Assembly: GCA_021787335.1 (NCBI GenBank)
Contig: JAJYMC010000041.1
Location: 42,465-106,464, forward strand
DNA: 64,000 bases
Direction: 5' to 3'
DNA from: Bacillota bacterium
Lineage (GTDB): Bacteria; Bacillota; Sulfobacillia; JAJYWN01; JAJZPE01
Part shown: piece by piece, positions 27,369 to 37,310 of the stretch
How positions within the stretch are numbered: the stretch's first letter is position 1
How the letters are laid out: each line of letters begins with the position of its first letter
The notes under the pieces: model-generated
Databases searched by the model: none
Seen by the model: only the letters and a program-made list of their open reading frames with translations
Told to the model about the DNA's origin: nothing
Position numbers and translations under genes: made by a program

Positions 27369-28115
27369 TCAGAGGATTCTCCTGGTCGACCCACCGTCGA
27401 AGGGGATGGTCAGGCCGGTGAGGTAACCCGCCTGACTGGAACATAGGAAAGCGATGAGGTCGGCCAGTTCATCCGGGTCCGCGGGCCTGGGGACGGGGAA
27501 CCCCTTGGTCATCGGCCGCATGGGGTGATCGATCCCGACCGGCCCCGGAGCCACGCAGTTCACGGTGATCTTCGGGGCCAGTTCCTCGGCCATGACCTTG
27601 GTGGCCGCCGCCACGGCCGTCTTAGCCACGGCGTTCTCAGCCAGCTCGGTAAGGACGCCCGGCGCACCTGGGGCCAGGTAGAAGGCCCCCATATTGACGA
27701 TGCGCCCCCAGGGCCGGGCCTTCATATAGGGCAGCGCGGCGCGGGAGACGCCGATCACGGTCATGAGGTTCAGCTCCAGGCCCTGCCGCCACTCGTCCGG
27801 TTCCACCGAACTGAACGGCCCGAGCTTGACATAGCCGCCCGGGTTATTGACGAGGATGTCGAGGCCGCCGTAAGTATCGACCACGGCCTCGAGGAGCGAC
27901 TGCACCTCGTCCGGGCGGGTGACGTCGGCCTGACGCGCGAACACCTCGATGCCTTCCTCGCGCAAACGACTTCCGGCCGCCTCAAGGCGATCTGATCGGC
28001 GACCGCAGATGGCCACGCGAGCCCCCTCCAAGCCGAGCCGCCTGGCGACGGCCGAACCGATGAGCCCGGACCCGCCGGTCACCAAGGCCACCTTATCCCG
28101 CAGTCCAAGGTCCAT
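27369..28115 (-). CDS. SDR-family protein lacking the catalytic Ser-Tyr
   Basis: A 248-aa Rossmann protein of FabG-like length. The cofactor loop is present as GGSGLIGSAVARRLG, NNPGG replaces NNAG, and the C-terminal PADPDELADLIAFLCSSQAGYLTG...DGG is normal. At the active site, IVNMGAFYLAPG replaces the IVNISS serine motif, and NAVAK replaces YxxxK: the Lys is kept but Tyr is Asn. Standard dehydrogenase chemistry is therefore doubtful. It may be a binding or scaffold protein or use other chemistry. It lies about 20 nt upstream of the methyltransferase gene. Confidence 0.85.
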   Translation of the reverse strand: MDLGLRDKVALVTGGSGLIGSAVARRLGLEGARVAICGRRSDRLEAAGSRLREEGIEVFARQADVTRPDEVQSLLEAVVDTYGGLDILVNNPGGYVKLGPFSSVEPDEWRQGLELNLMTVIGVSRAALPYMKARPWGRIVNMGAFYLAPGAPGVLTELAENAVAKTAVAAATKVMAEELAPKITVNCVAPGPVGIDHPMRPMTKGFPVPRPADPDELADLIAFLCSSQAGYLTGLTIPFDGGSTRRIL

Positions 28116-28137
28116 GGTCCGTCCACCTCCAGCATTA

Positions 28138-28803
28138 TTACCGGGCGGCTTTCATGTCAGAGGGTCCCACGAGTTCGGCCACCCGACCCACCATTCCCGC
28201 CGCCGTCGCCCCCTCCCGGCGCAGGCGGTCGAGCTCCCCGGACTCTAACAGGGCCCGGCCCAGGGCGACCGCCTGCGGCACGTGGGCCGCCCAGACCTCG
28301 AGGAACATCTCCGCCCGCGGGGCGGTGTCCCGCCGCAGCGTCGACTCGACGTTCAGGGCCAGGCTCAGCAGGGCCAGGTCCTCGGGCCCCCGCTCGACCC
28401 GGATGGCCTTGCGGCTCATGTACGGGGTCGTCCCGAGCAGGTCCACGGCCCCCGCCCAGGGGTCCGGGGCCGCGTAGTGCAGGGTGCGGAGGCCGGACAT
28501 GTAGAAGGCACCCAGGCACATCGGGCACGGCTCCATGCTCGAGTACAATTCATAGGTTGCTTTTTCGCCATTGTAGCAGTCGGTCGAGGTCAGGGCCTCC
28601 AGCTCGGCGTGGGCGAGGGCATGCCCGGCCAGCCGGCCGTCGCTCTTAGCTTTGTCGCGCCGGCGATTGCGGCCCCTGGCCAGCTCGCGGCCGTGTCCAT
28701 CGACGATCACGGCGCCGATCGGCGCGGACCCGGCGCAATAAGCGGTCCACGCTTCTTCAAGGCAAGCCCGCCACGGCGCATCGAGTTCATCCCACAAGGG
28801 CAT
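28138..28803 (-). CDS. Nucleoside/nucleobase deaminase (CDA fold, zinc)
   Basis: A 221-aa cytidine deaminase-fold protein. Zinc ligands and proton shuttle are visible: HAELEAL (His and catalytic Glu) near 83, and PCPMCLGAFYMSGL near 112 with the two Cys. The N-terminus (PIGAVIVDGHGRELARGRN) resembles the TadA/guanine-deaminase branch. A C-terminal extension of about 60 residues exceeds TadA. The downstream SDR gene begins 22 nt away. Guanine or cytosine deaminase are possible; tRNA editing is less likely given the extension. Confidence 0.85.
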   Translation of the reverse strand: MPLWDELDAPWRACLEEAWTAYCAGSAPIGAVIVDGHGRELARGRNRRRDKAKSDGRLAGHALAHAELEALTSTDCYNGEKATYELYSSMEPCPMCLGAFYMSGLRTLHYAAPDPWAGAVDLLGTTPYMSRKAIRVERGPEDLALLSLALNVESTLRRDTAPRAEMFLEVWAAHVPQAVALGRALLESGELDRLRREGATAAGMVGRVAELVGPSDMKAAR

Positions 28804-29110
28804 ATCCCCCTTCGTTCAAGACGCAAGGTCGGTACTGAATTCGGCCCAAGAATGGTCCAATCAGCTAAACACGATTGAAATTACCACATCGAGCCGCCGC
28901 ACTCCTTCCGGCCGCGGCCGGCGCCGATGTGATTAAGAGTTATTCATGTCGAACGTTAACCGGAAATTAATTAACGGCATTAATAAGTGCTTAACAATTT
29001 CGGCGTAACCTTGAACCTAGGTCAGTACGGACCCACCATATGTTCGTTCAGTCACACCTCTTGGCACAAGCTCCATCGCATTCGGTCCAAATGGATACGG
29101 AGGGACTATC
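28804..29110. other. AT-rich divergent promoter region
   Basis: Region between the minus-strand deaminase and plus-strand exporter genes. It is clearly AT-rich around 28930-29010 (TTAATTAACGGCATTAATAAG), consistent with promoters in both directions, but I cannot fix a -35/-10 pair with proper spacing. Nothing coding is visible. Confidence 0.4.
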
Positions 29111-30885
29111 GTGAAGCGTCGAACCCTGGTCCTCATCCTGGTCATCCTCGTCGTCGCCGGCGGAGCTTTTGGTTTCATCCGCTGGCGCCAGGCGAAGAAC
29201 ACGCCGGCCCTGGCCAAGTACGCTACGGCCCAGGCCGAGCGCGGCAACGTCGTCGTGACGGTCTCCGACAACGGCACCATCCTCGGCCGTGAGCAACAGG
29301 ACGTGCGTCCGCAGACGACCGGCACGGTCGAGGCGGTCTACGTCAAGCTCGGCGACAAGGTCAAAGCCGGCCAGACCCTGGCGGTCATCAGCAACCCCGA
29401 CCTGGCCGACCAGATCACCACGGCCGAGGCCAACCTGGCCGTGGAGCAGGCCCGCTATAACGACATGAAGGCGCCGGCCTCCAAGGCTAGCCAGAGCGAC
29501 ATCAACCTGGCCACCCAGAAGGTCGACCAGGCCAAGCGAACCCTGGCCCTCAAGCAGGCCGACGTGGACAACCTGACGGTCGAGGTCCCGATGAGCGGGA
29601 CGGTCACGACCGTAAACGCCTCGATCGGCGATTCAGCCTCGCCCGGTTCTCCCCTCTTCACCGTGGTCGACCTCGACCACCTGACGATGAACCTGTCGGT
29701 CAGCCAGGGACTGCTCCCGTACGTCTACAAAGGCGAGACCGGGACTGCCGCGTTCGCCAACGGTGCCAATCGGATTGGCCGGGTGACCTACGTCAATCCG
29801 GTCGGCACTCCGAAGGGCACGTATGACGCCACCTATGCCGTCACCTTCACCGTTGACGCCCCAACCTCGGATGATGGGGTCCGTCCGGGAATGACCGGTA
29901 CCGTCTCCCTGAACCACCCGACCCAGGGGGCATCAACGGCTCGGCCGCGGCTAAGAGCGTGGCCGTCGGTTCCAAGGTCTCCGGCACCATCACCGCCCTC
30001 AACGTCACGGCCGGCGACCTGGTCACGGCCGGCCAGACGGCGGTCACCCTGAGCAACGACTCGGTCATCGCCTCCGAAAAGCAGGCCGAGATCGACCTGG
30101 CCAGCGTCCAGGCCAACTTGGATAACCTGAAGAACCCCCCGTCGACGGTCAGTGCCACCGACCTCCAGGCGGAGGAAACCAAGCTCAATCAGATGCAAAT
30201 CAACCTGAACGCCCTCTATCGGCAGCGCGGCGATCTCACCCTGACCGCCCCCTTCGCCGGGACGATCACGGCTGAGAATCTCAATCCGGGCGACAAGACC
30301 AGCACCGGCGGCAGCGCGGCGGCAGCCTTCACCGTCACCGACACCACGGCCATGGTCGTCTCCATCGGCGTCGACGAGCTCGACGTGACCAAGGTCCAGG
30401 TGGGCCAGACGGCCACGGTGGCCGTCGAGGCCCTACCGGGCAAGACCTATACGGGCAAGGTCACCAGCATCTCCCCGGCCGGCGTGACCGCGCAGGGCGT
30501 GACGACCTACCCGGTGGAGGTCGCCCTGGACAAGGCCGACGGCATCTACTCCGGTATGACCGGCGATGTGACCATCATGATCGCCCAAAAGCAGAACGTC
30601 CTGATGGTCCCGGTCGAGGCGGTCAAGGCCGTGCGCGGTCATAGCTACGTTCGGATCATCGATGCCAATGGCGAGGAGCAGACCGTGGAGGTCAAGGCGG
30701 GCCTGGCCGACGACACGAACATCGAGATCGACTCGGGCCTCAGCGAGGGCCAGACCGTCATCACTGGGACGCTCTCGTCGCAGAACAGCAGCGGCTTCCG
30801 GATGGGCGGCATAGGTGGCATCGGCAACTTCGGCGGCAATCGGAACCAGAACCCGGGCAACAACCAGAATTCGGGGGGCAGGTGA
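29111..30885 (+). CDS. MacA/HlyD-like efflux adaptor, tandem-duplicated, frameshifted in a G run
   Basis: Read as one gene with a change of frame at GGGGG (29926-29930). The first frame (29111-30052) has an N-terminal anchor (RRTLVLILVILVVAGGAFGF), a lipoyl half-motif (VEAVYVKLGDKVKAGQTLAVI), a hairpin and a beta-barrel to VRPGMTGTVSL. The second frame (in homology from GINGSAAAKSVAVGSK; ORF 29959-30885) has another lipoyl-hairpin-lipoyl unit (ITALNVTAGDLVTAGQTAVTL), a barrel (VDELDVTKVQVGQTATVAV), a membrane-proximal part and a Gly/Asn-rich tail. One extra G would yield a 591-aa protein with two adaptor units. It couples to the downstream ABC transporter; the 3' end overlaps the ATPase gene. 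Either a sequencing indel or a real split. Confidence 0.8.
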
Positions 30886-30890
30886 GCCCC

Positions 30891-31636
30891 GTGGCCACTC
30901 CGGTCATCGAACTTCGGCAGGTCGCCAAGATCTACAACCCAGGTGAGGCCGCGGTCAACGCCCTCGACCACGTCGACCTGACCATCGAAGAGGGCGAGAT
31001 GGTGGCCATCATGGGCCCGTCCGGCTCGGGCAAGTCGACGATGATGAACGTCATCGGGATGTTGGACCGGCCCACATCCGGCGAGTACCGGCTGCTCGGC
31101 GAGGACATGAGCCGCAAGAACGACAATCAACTGGCCGAGGAGCGCAACCGGCGCATCGGCTTCATCTTCCAGAACTTCAACCTGCTGTCGCGTCTGACCG
31201 CGCTCCAGAACGCCGAGCTGCCCCTGCTCTACCGCGGCGTGCCGGGGCCGGAACGGCGCGAGACCTCCCGCAAGGCCCTCGAGGCCGTCGGGCTCGGGAA
31301 TCGGATGCATCACCGGCCGTCCCAGCTCTCCGGCGGCGAGAGTCAACGCGTGGCGATCGCCCGGACCATCGCCACCGACCCAGCCATCGTCCTCGGCGAT
31401 GAGCCCACGGGCAACCTCGATAGCCGCTCCGGGGCCGAGGTCATGGCCATCTTCCAGGACCTGAACCGGCGCGGCCGGACGGTCATCATCGTCACCCACG
31501 ACGAGCAGATCGCCCACCACTGCAAGCGCATCGTCCGTGTCCGTGACGGCAAGCTGGTCCGCGACGAAGTCGTGTCCCAGCCGCTGGTGGCCTCGCCCGG
31601 CACGATGCCCTTCGCCGGCGCGGGAGGTGGGCGCGG

Positions 31637-31640
<4 letters not shown>
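30891..31640 (+). CDS. MacB/LolD-type ABC transporter ATP-binding protein
   Basis: A 249-aa ATPase from GTG 30891 (an alternative GTG at 30882 overlaps the adaptor stop; the AGGTGAG just upstream favours the later one). Walker A GPSGSGKSTMMN, Q loop FIFQNFNLL, signature LSGGESQRVAIARTIA, Walker B VLGDEPTGNLDS and H loop VTHDEQIA are complete. It forms a MacAB-like exporter with the permease that overlaps it by ATGA and the adaptor upstream. Confidence 0.93.
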
Positions 31641-32815
<1,175 letters not shown>

Positions 32816-32840
32816 AACCACGAGCGAGGTGCGGAAGGTC

Positions 32841-33584
32841 ATGTTCAAGAACCGGAAGACACTCATCATCGTGGCCGTCGCGGCGGTCCTGGTCATCGCC
32901 GGCGGCACCTACGGGGGCCTGACCTACGCCGCCCGGCAGCGGGCGGCCTTCTCCCGGGACTTCACCCAGACCATCTTCGGGACGGTGCCATTGGCCTACG
33001 CCACGGACTCGACCGCCCTGACCAACGACCAGATCGACCGCATCCTGACCATCCTGCGGCCGCTGACCTTGGACGAGACCATCTCGCCCAAGCGGGCCCA
33101 GCAGATCCTGGCCGAGGTGAAGGGCATCATGACGCCTGAGCAGTTGGCCACGCTGAAGAACCAGACGGGGCGGAACCTCCTCGGGTTCATGGGCGGCGGT
33201 CGGCGCGGGACGGGCGGCACCGGCGGGACGGGCGGCACCGGCGGGACGGGCGGCACCGGTGGCACCGGCGGCACTGGTGGGACTGGCGGGACTGGCGGGA
33301 CTGGCGGCACTGGCGGCACTGGCGGCTGGACTCCCCCGCCGGGCGGGTTCGGCCAGAGCCAGGGTGGATCCGGCACCGGCAGGCAGGGCGCGGGCTTCGG
33401 CACGGGCAACCCCCGACCGGGCAACCGCCTTCAGAACATGCAGTTCACGGGACGGATGTTCACCCAGGTGGTCAACGCCCTCGAGGATAGGCTGAACGGG
33501 GCGACCACCCCATACGTGAACAGGAACGGCAACAACCCGAACGGCGGCAACACCAACGGCAACACCGGCATGACCACGCCCTAG
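32841..33584 (+). CDS. Secreted/anchored Gly-Thr-Gly repeat protein of the exporter operon
   Basis: A 247-aa protein starting MFKNRKTLIIVAVAAVLVIAGG, an uncleaved or cleaved signal anchor. ATG 32841 is preferred (GCGAGG 11 nt upstream) over GTG 32829. Residues about 55-110 hold LTNDQIDRILTILRPL and MTPEQLATLK, reminiscent of Spy/CpxP LTxxQ segments. Then comes a 12-fold (Gly-Gly-Thr-Gly) run encoded by near-identical repeats, a Gly/Pro/Gln region and an Asn/Gly-rich tail. No family is recognised. Position suggests an extracytoplasmic accessory of the MacAB-like system. Confidence 0.75.
   Translation: MFKNRKTLIIVAVAAVLVIAGGTYGGLTYAARQRAAFSRDFTQTIFGTVPLAYATDSTALTNDQIDRILTILRPLTLDETISPKRAQQILAEVKGIMTPEQLATLKNQTGRNLLGFMGGGRRGTGGTGGTGGTGGTGGTGGTGGTGGTGGTGGTGGTGGTGGWTPPPGGFGQSQGGSGTGRQGAGFGTGNPRPGNRLQNMQFTGRMFTQVVNALEDRLNGATTPYVNRNGNNPNGGNTNGNTGMTTP
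33213..33326 (+). repeat. Minisatellite of 9-bp units inside the Gly-Thr-Gly protein gene
   Basis: About 12 tandem copies of a unit of type GGCACTGGC/GGGACTGGC. Silent third-position differences (accggc, acgggc, actggc) show several rounds of duplication. The array is in frame, so copy-number change alters length without a frameshift. Confidence 0.85.
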
Positions 33585-33657
33585 AGCGCGATCTCACCTG
33601 TAGGGAAGGTCCTGCCCCCAACTCACGACACACTCGTACGCCCCCCTCACTGAGGTA

Positions 33658-33689
33658 CCCCGGCCGATCGATGACCGGGGCCTTTTTTT
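33658..33689 (+). terminator. Terminator of the MacAB-like operon
   Basis: CCCCGG arm (33658-33663), loop, CCGGGG arm (33675-33680), CC and seven T (33683-33689). It lies about 75 nt after the stop of the repeat-protein gene. Confidence 0.88.
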
Positions 33690-33818
33690 GCCCGAGCCGC
33701 CGCGCCGCCGCATGGCCCCCGTCCGGGCAGGAATTCGCCCGCCCGTCGCCGAAGAGCCAGCCAAAACGCGGGTTCGGCCGGTCCACGCAAGGCGCGACCG
33801 CGGAACGGAGGCGCGACG

Positions 33819-35426
33819 ATGGCGGAGACGTTCGATCTGGTCATCACCGGCGGCAAGGTCCTCGACGGCACGGGAGTGCCCTGGTATTACGCCGACCTCG
33901 GGGTCACGGGCGACCGCCTGGCGGCGGTGGTCAAGGCCCGCCCGGGCGAGGAGAGCCCGCTGGCCGGCCGGGCCAGGGCGGTCATCGACGCCCGCGGCTT
34001 CACCGTCGCCCCCGGCTTCATCGACGCCCACTCCCACTCCGACCTGACCGTCCTCCTCAACCCCACGGCCGACGCCAAGATCCGGCAGGGCGTGACGACC
34101 GAGGTCGTCGCCCAGTGCGGGACCTCCCCCGCCCCATACACCGACGCCACGGCCGCCCGGACCGAGGCGATGCTCCGGGCCCAGGGCCGCGACCTCAGGG
34201 TCGACTGGCGGACCTTCGGCGAGTACGCCGAGAGGGTCGAGGCCGAGGGCGTGTCGCTGAACGTCGTCGGGCTCGTCGGCCACGGGACGGTCCGCCTGGC
34301 CGTGATGGGCCCCGATGCCCGGCGCCCGACGGCCGACGAGCTGGCCCGGATGCAAGGGCTCATCGCCGCGGCCATGGACGACGGCGTCTTTGGCTTCAGC
34401 ACCGGGCTCATCTACGTCCCCGGCTCCTACTCCGAGACCGAGGAGGTCGTCGACCTCGCCCGGGCGGCCGCCGAGAAGGGCGGCATCTACTTCACCCACA
34501 TGCGCAGCGAGGGGGCGGGCCTCTTCAGGGCCGTCGCCGAGGCCATCCGCGTCGGCCGCGAGGCCCGGATGCCCGTCCAGATCTCGCACCTCAAGTGCGC
34601 CGGCCCGTCCCAGGGCCAGACGGCGCGGCTCATCGAACAGATCGAGACGGCCAGGGCCGAGGGCGTCGAGGTCACCGCCGACCAATACCCGTACACCGCC
34701 GGCAGCACCGGGCTGGCGGCCCTCCTGCCCCCTTGGGTCCACGAGGGCGGTAACGACGAGACCAGGCGGCGGGTGATGGACCCGGCCCTACGGCCGAAGA
34801 TCAAGGCCGACATGAAGGGCAGCCTGCCCGGATGGGACAACGACTTCGGCACCGTCCCCCTGTCCCACGTCCTCATCTCCAGCTGCCCGGACAAGTCCCT
34901 GGAGGGCAAGAACGTCCAGGAGATCGCCGACGCCTGGAAGATCGACGCCTACGACGCCGTCTTCGACATCCTCGGGAAGATAAGTGTCGGCACCCACACC
35001 GTCATCCACCTGGTCAACGAGGACGACGTGCGGACCTTGATGAGTCAGGAGTTCGTCATGCTCGGCAGCGACGCGTCGTGCGTCTCGCCGCGGCTCGGCG
35101 GCAAGCCCCACCCGAGGAGCTACGGCACCTTCGTCCGGGCCCTCCGCTACGCCCGTGAGTTCGGCGTCTACCCCCTGGCGACGGCCGTCCACAAGATGAC
35201 CGGCTTCCCCGCCGCCAAGCTCGGGCTGCAGGACCGCGGGCTGATCCGTTGCGACTTCTTCGCCGACCTCGTCGTCTTCGACCCCGAGACCGTCGCCGAC
35301 ACGGCCACCTACGCCGACCCGCACCAGTTCGCCGTCGGCATCAGGCAGGTCATCGTCAACGGCCGCCTGACCGTGAACGACGGGCAACACACTGGCGTTC
35401 GCGCCGGCCGCGTGCTGCGGCGGTAA
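33819..35426 (+). CDS. N-acyl-D-amino-acid deacylase (D-aminoacylase)
   Basis: A 535-aa amidohydrolase-superfamily enzyme releasing D-amino acids from N-acyl-D-amino acids. Metal-site motifs: PGFIDAHSHSDL near 65 (HxH), the TTEVVAQCGTSPAP segment typical of D-aminoacylases (Cys metal ligand), THMRSEG near 227, and SQISHLK-like MPVQISHLKC near 250. The C-terminal ADLVVFDPETVADTATY is the usual small beta-domain. GGAGG lies 10 nt before ATG 33819. An aminotransferase gene follows 29 nt on, suggesting D-amino acid salvage. Confidence 0.93.
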   Translation: MAETFDLVITGGKVLDGTGVPWYYADLGVTGDRLAAVVKARPGEESPLAGRARAVIDARGFTVAPGFIDAHSHSDLTVLLNPTADAKIRQGVTTEVVAQCGTSPAPYTDATAARTEAMLRAQGRDLRVDWRTFGEYAERVEAEGVSLNVVGLVGHGTVRLAVMGPDARRPTADELARMQGLIAAAMDDGVFGFSTGLIYVPGSYSETEEVVDLARAAAEKGGIYFTHMRSEGAGLFRAVAEAIRVGREARMPVQISHLKCAGPSQGQTARLIEQIETARAEGVEVTADQYPYTAGSTGLAALLPPWVHEGGNDETRRRVMDPALRPKIKADMKGSLPGWDNDFGTVPLSHVLISSCPDKSLEGKNVQEIADAWKIDAYDAVFDILGKISVGTHTVIHLVNEDDVRTLMSQEFVMLGSDASCVSPRLGGKPHPRSYGTFVRALRYAREFGVYPLATAVHKMTGFPAAKLGLQDRGLIRCDFFADLVVFDPETVADTATYADPHQFAVGIRQVIVNGRLTVNDGQHTGVRAGRVLRR

Positions 35427-35455
35427 AAAAGACAGCCTGAGAAGAGGTGCCCCTG

Positions 35456-36799
35456 ATGTCCGAATATCTGGAGACCTACCGCCGCCGGACCCCCGGTTCG
35501 GCCGCCCTCTACGAGCGGGCCAGGAAGGTCATGCCCGGCGGGGTGTCCCACAACCCGCGCTTCTACCCGCCCTACCCCATCTACATCGACCGGGCCGAGG
35601 GCTCGAAGATCCGGGATGTCGACGGGAACGAGTACATCGACCTGTGGATGGGTCATTTCACCCACATCCTCGGACACAAGCCCGAGCCGGTGGCGAGCGT
35701 CCTCGGCGAGACGGCCGAGGTCGGCTCGCACTGGGGCATCCTCACGCCGTGGCAGGTCGAGTTCGCCGAGGACATCTGCCGCCTCGTCCCCTCGGCCGAG
35801 GCCCTGCGGTTCGGCGTCTCCGGCACCGAGGCGACGATGCACGCCCTCCGCATCGCCCGCGCCCACACCGGCCGGCGCGTCGTCCTGAAGGTCCGCGGCG
35901 GCTGGCACGGCTCCAATAACGACCTGGTGACCCTGGTCCATCACCCGATGGACGTCCCGGAGAGCGCCGGGCTGCCCCCGCAGACGGCCGAGTTCACCAA
36001 GGGGATCAACTTCAACGACCCCGAGGGGACCGTGGCCGCCATCCAGCGGTACGCCCCGGACCTGGCCGCGGTGGTCATCGAGGCCGTCGGTCAGTACTTC
36101 GTCCCGCCGGTCCCCGGTTACCTCGAGACCGTCCAGGCCGAGACCAGGAAGGCCGGGGCTGTCTTCATCCTCGACGAGGTCATCACCGGCTTCCGCCTGG
36201 CCCTGGGCGGCGCCCAGGCGCGCTACGGCCTGCGGCCCGACCTGATGACGATGGGCAAGGTCCTCGGGGCCGGCTCGGCCCTGGGCCTCGTGGCCGGCCG
36301 CCGCGACCTGATGGCCTTGACCGACCCGACGTCCGGGCGGCCGAAGGACCAGATCGCCCTCATCGGCGGGGGCACCTTCTCGGGCATGCTCCCGGCGATG
36401 CGCGGCGGGCGGGCCCTCCTCCGCTACCTGGAGGCCCATCAGGATGAGATCTACCCGGCCCTGGAGGAGAAGGGACGGCGGGTGCGCGAGGGTGTCGAGG
36501 CGGCCATGCGGGCCCACGGCGTCGCGGTCAAGTGCTTCGGCGTCGGCTCTCTGTACAGCGTCAGCTTCCCCCGGGACGACCGGCCCGTGAACGACTGCGA
36601 AAGCATCGAGGCATACACCGACGTGGCCTTCCGCAATGGGGAGTTCAAGGCCCGGATGCTCAACCACGGCATCTTCACCCAGTGGGGCGGCGGCGCCGTG
36701 TCCATGGCCCATAGCGACGCGGACCTCGACCACATCATCCATGCGTCCGGGGAGGTAGCGGCGGAGATGGCCGCGGGGCTAAAGGCCGCGGGCCGTTGA
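35456..36799 (+). CDS. Class III aminotransferase / glutamate-1-semialdehyde aminomutase-like
   Basis: A 447-aa fold-type I PLP enzyme. Motifs: PGGVSHNPRFYPPYPIYIDRAEG, GNEYIDLWMGHFTHILGH, RFGVSGTEATMHALRIAR, ILDEVITGFRLALGG and the PLP lysine region LMTMGKVLGAGSALG near 265. It resembles HemL but lacks hem neighbours and differs in the substrate loops, so it is more likely a D-amino-acid or omega-type aminotransferase working with the upstream D-aminoacylase. ATG 35456 is chosen for the AGAAGAGGTG 6 nt upstream. Confidence 0.85.
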   Translation: MSEYLETYRRRTPGSAALYERARKVMPGGVSHNPRFYPPYPIYIDRAEGSKIRDVDGNEYIDLWMGHFTHILGHKPEPVASVLGETAEVGSHWGILTPWQVEFAEDICRLVPSAEALRFGVSGTEATMHALRIARAHTGRRVVLKVRGGWHGSNNDLVTLVHHPMDVPESAGLPPQTAEFTKGINFNDPEGTVAAIQRYAPDLAAVVIEAVGQYFVPPVPGYLETVQAETRKAGAVFILDEVITGFRLALGGAQARYGLRPDLMTMGKVLGAGSALGLVAGRRDLMALTDPTSGRPKDQIALIGGGTFSGMLPAMRGGRALLRYLEAHQDEIYPALEEKGRRVREGVEAAMRAHGVAVKCFGVGSLYSVSFPRDDRPVNDCESIEAYTDVAFRNGEFKARMLNHGIFTQWGGGAVSMAHSDADLDHIIHASGEVAAEMAAGLKAAGR

Positions 36800-36812
36800 C
36801 GGAGGCTGAACG

Positions 36813-37052
36813 CTGAAGGGCCGCCCGCGCACGGTCTATTCGATCGGACCTCTGTTCAGTTCGACCACCGTCCTTGTGGTGGTCAGGGCCGTCCTGTTGG
36901 CCATCGGCAGCGCCACCGTCGTGGGTCTCTTTGACCTGCAGTGGCGCGAGCAACCGCTGGATTGGCGGGCTGGCGTCCGCCACGCTTGGCCTTTCATCCC
37001 AGCGACGGCGGGGGCATCCACCGTGGTGGCCCTGGCCGGCACCACCGCATGA
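36813..37052 (+). pseudogene. Fragment of a membrane protein paralogous to 39480-40247
   Basis: About 79 codons read SIGPLFSSTTVLVVVRAVLL, then GLFDLQWREQPLDWRAGVRHAWPF and a stop. This matches SLFDMQWHNQPLDWQEGIRRGLPF of the protein at 39480-40247, but both ends of the protein are missing. A CTG with GGAGG upstream could act as start, yet the product would be a fragment. It is probably a decayed duplicate left between the aminotransferase and protease genes. Confidence 0.7.
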
Positions 37053-37230
37053 CGTATATGGTCGGCTCGTGGACGACCGACGTCAGTGACCTGTTGGGCG
37101 ACGGCGGCCTGGGGGTCGTCGCCTCCGCGAGCTTTTGGCCTTTCGTCAGGTCCGCCGCCGGGCGGCTCCCCCCTCAGGTAGAGGCGGCCTTCCTGGAAGA
37201 CGGCCGGTCCGCGAGCGCGGAGACATGGAG

Positions 37231-37259
37231 AAGGCCCGGGTGCGAACCACCCGGGCCTT
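37231..37259 (-). terminator. Strong hairpin downstream of the subtilisin gene
   Basis: Perfect 12-bp inverted repeat AAGGCCCGGGTG / CACCCGGGCCTT with a 5-nt loop, 52 nt past the minus-strand protease stop. Only a short CTTCTCC follows on the minus strand, so termination is plausible but not textbook. Confidence 0.6.
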
Positions 37260-37310
37260 GCCGTTCCCGTCCGATCAGCCTGCCCCTCGGTGCCGTGGGC
37301 CTGGCCGATC

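Noticed and set aside
33213..33326. CRISPR-like repeat array
   Set aside because: The 9-bp units are contiguous, in frame and without spacers; it is a coding minisatellite.
37231..37259. tRNA T-arm-like GGGTGCGAACCACCC
   Set aside because: It is a simple 12-bp hairpin with no acceptor, D or anticodon arms around it. No tRNA was found anywhere in the window.
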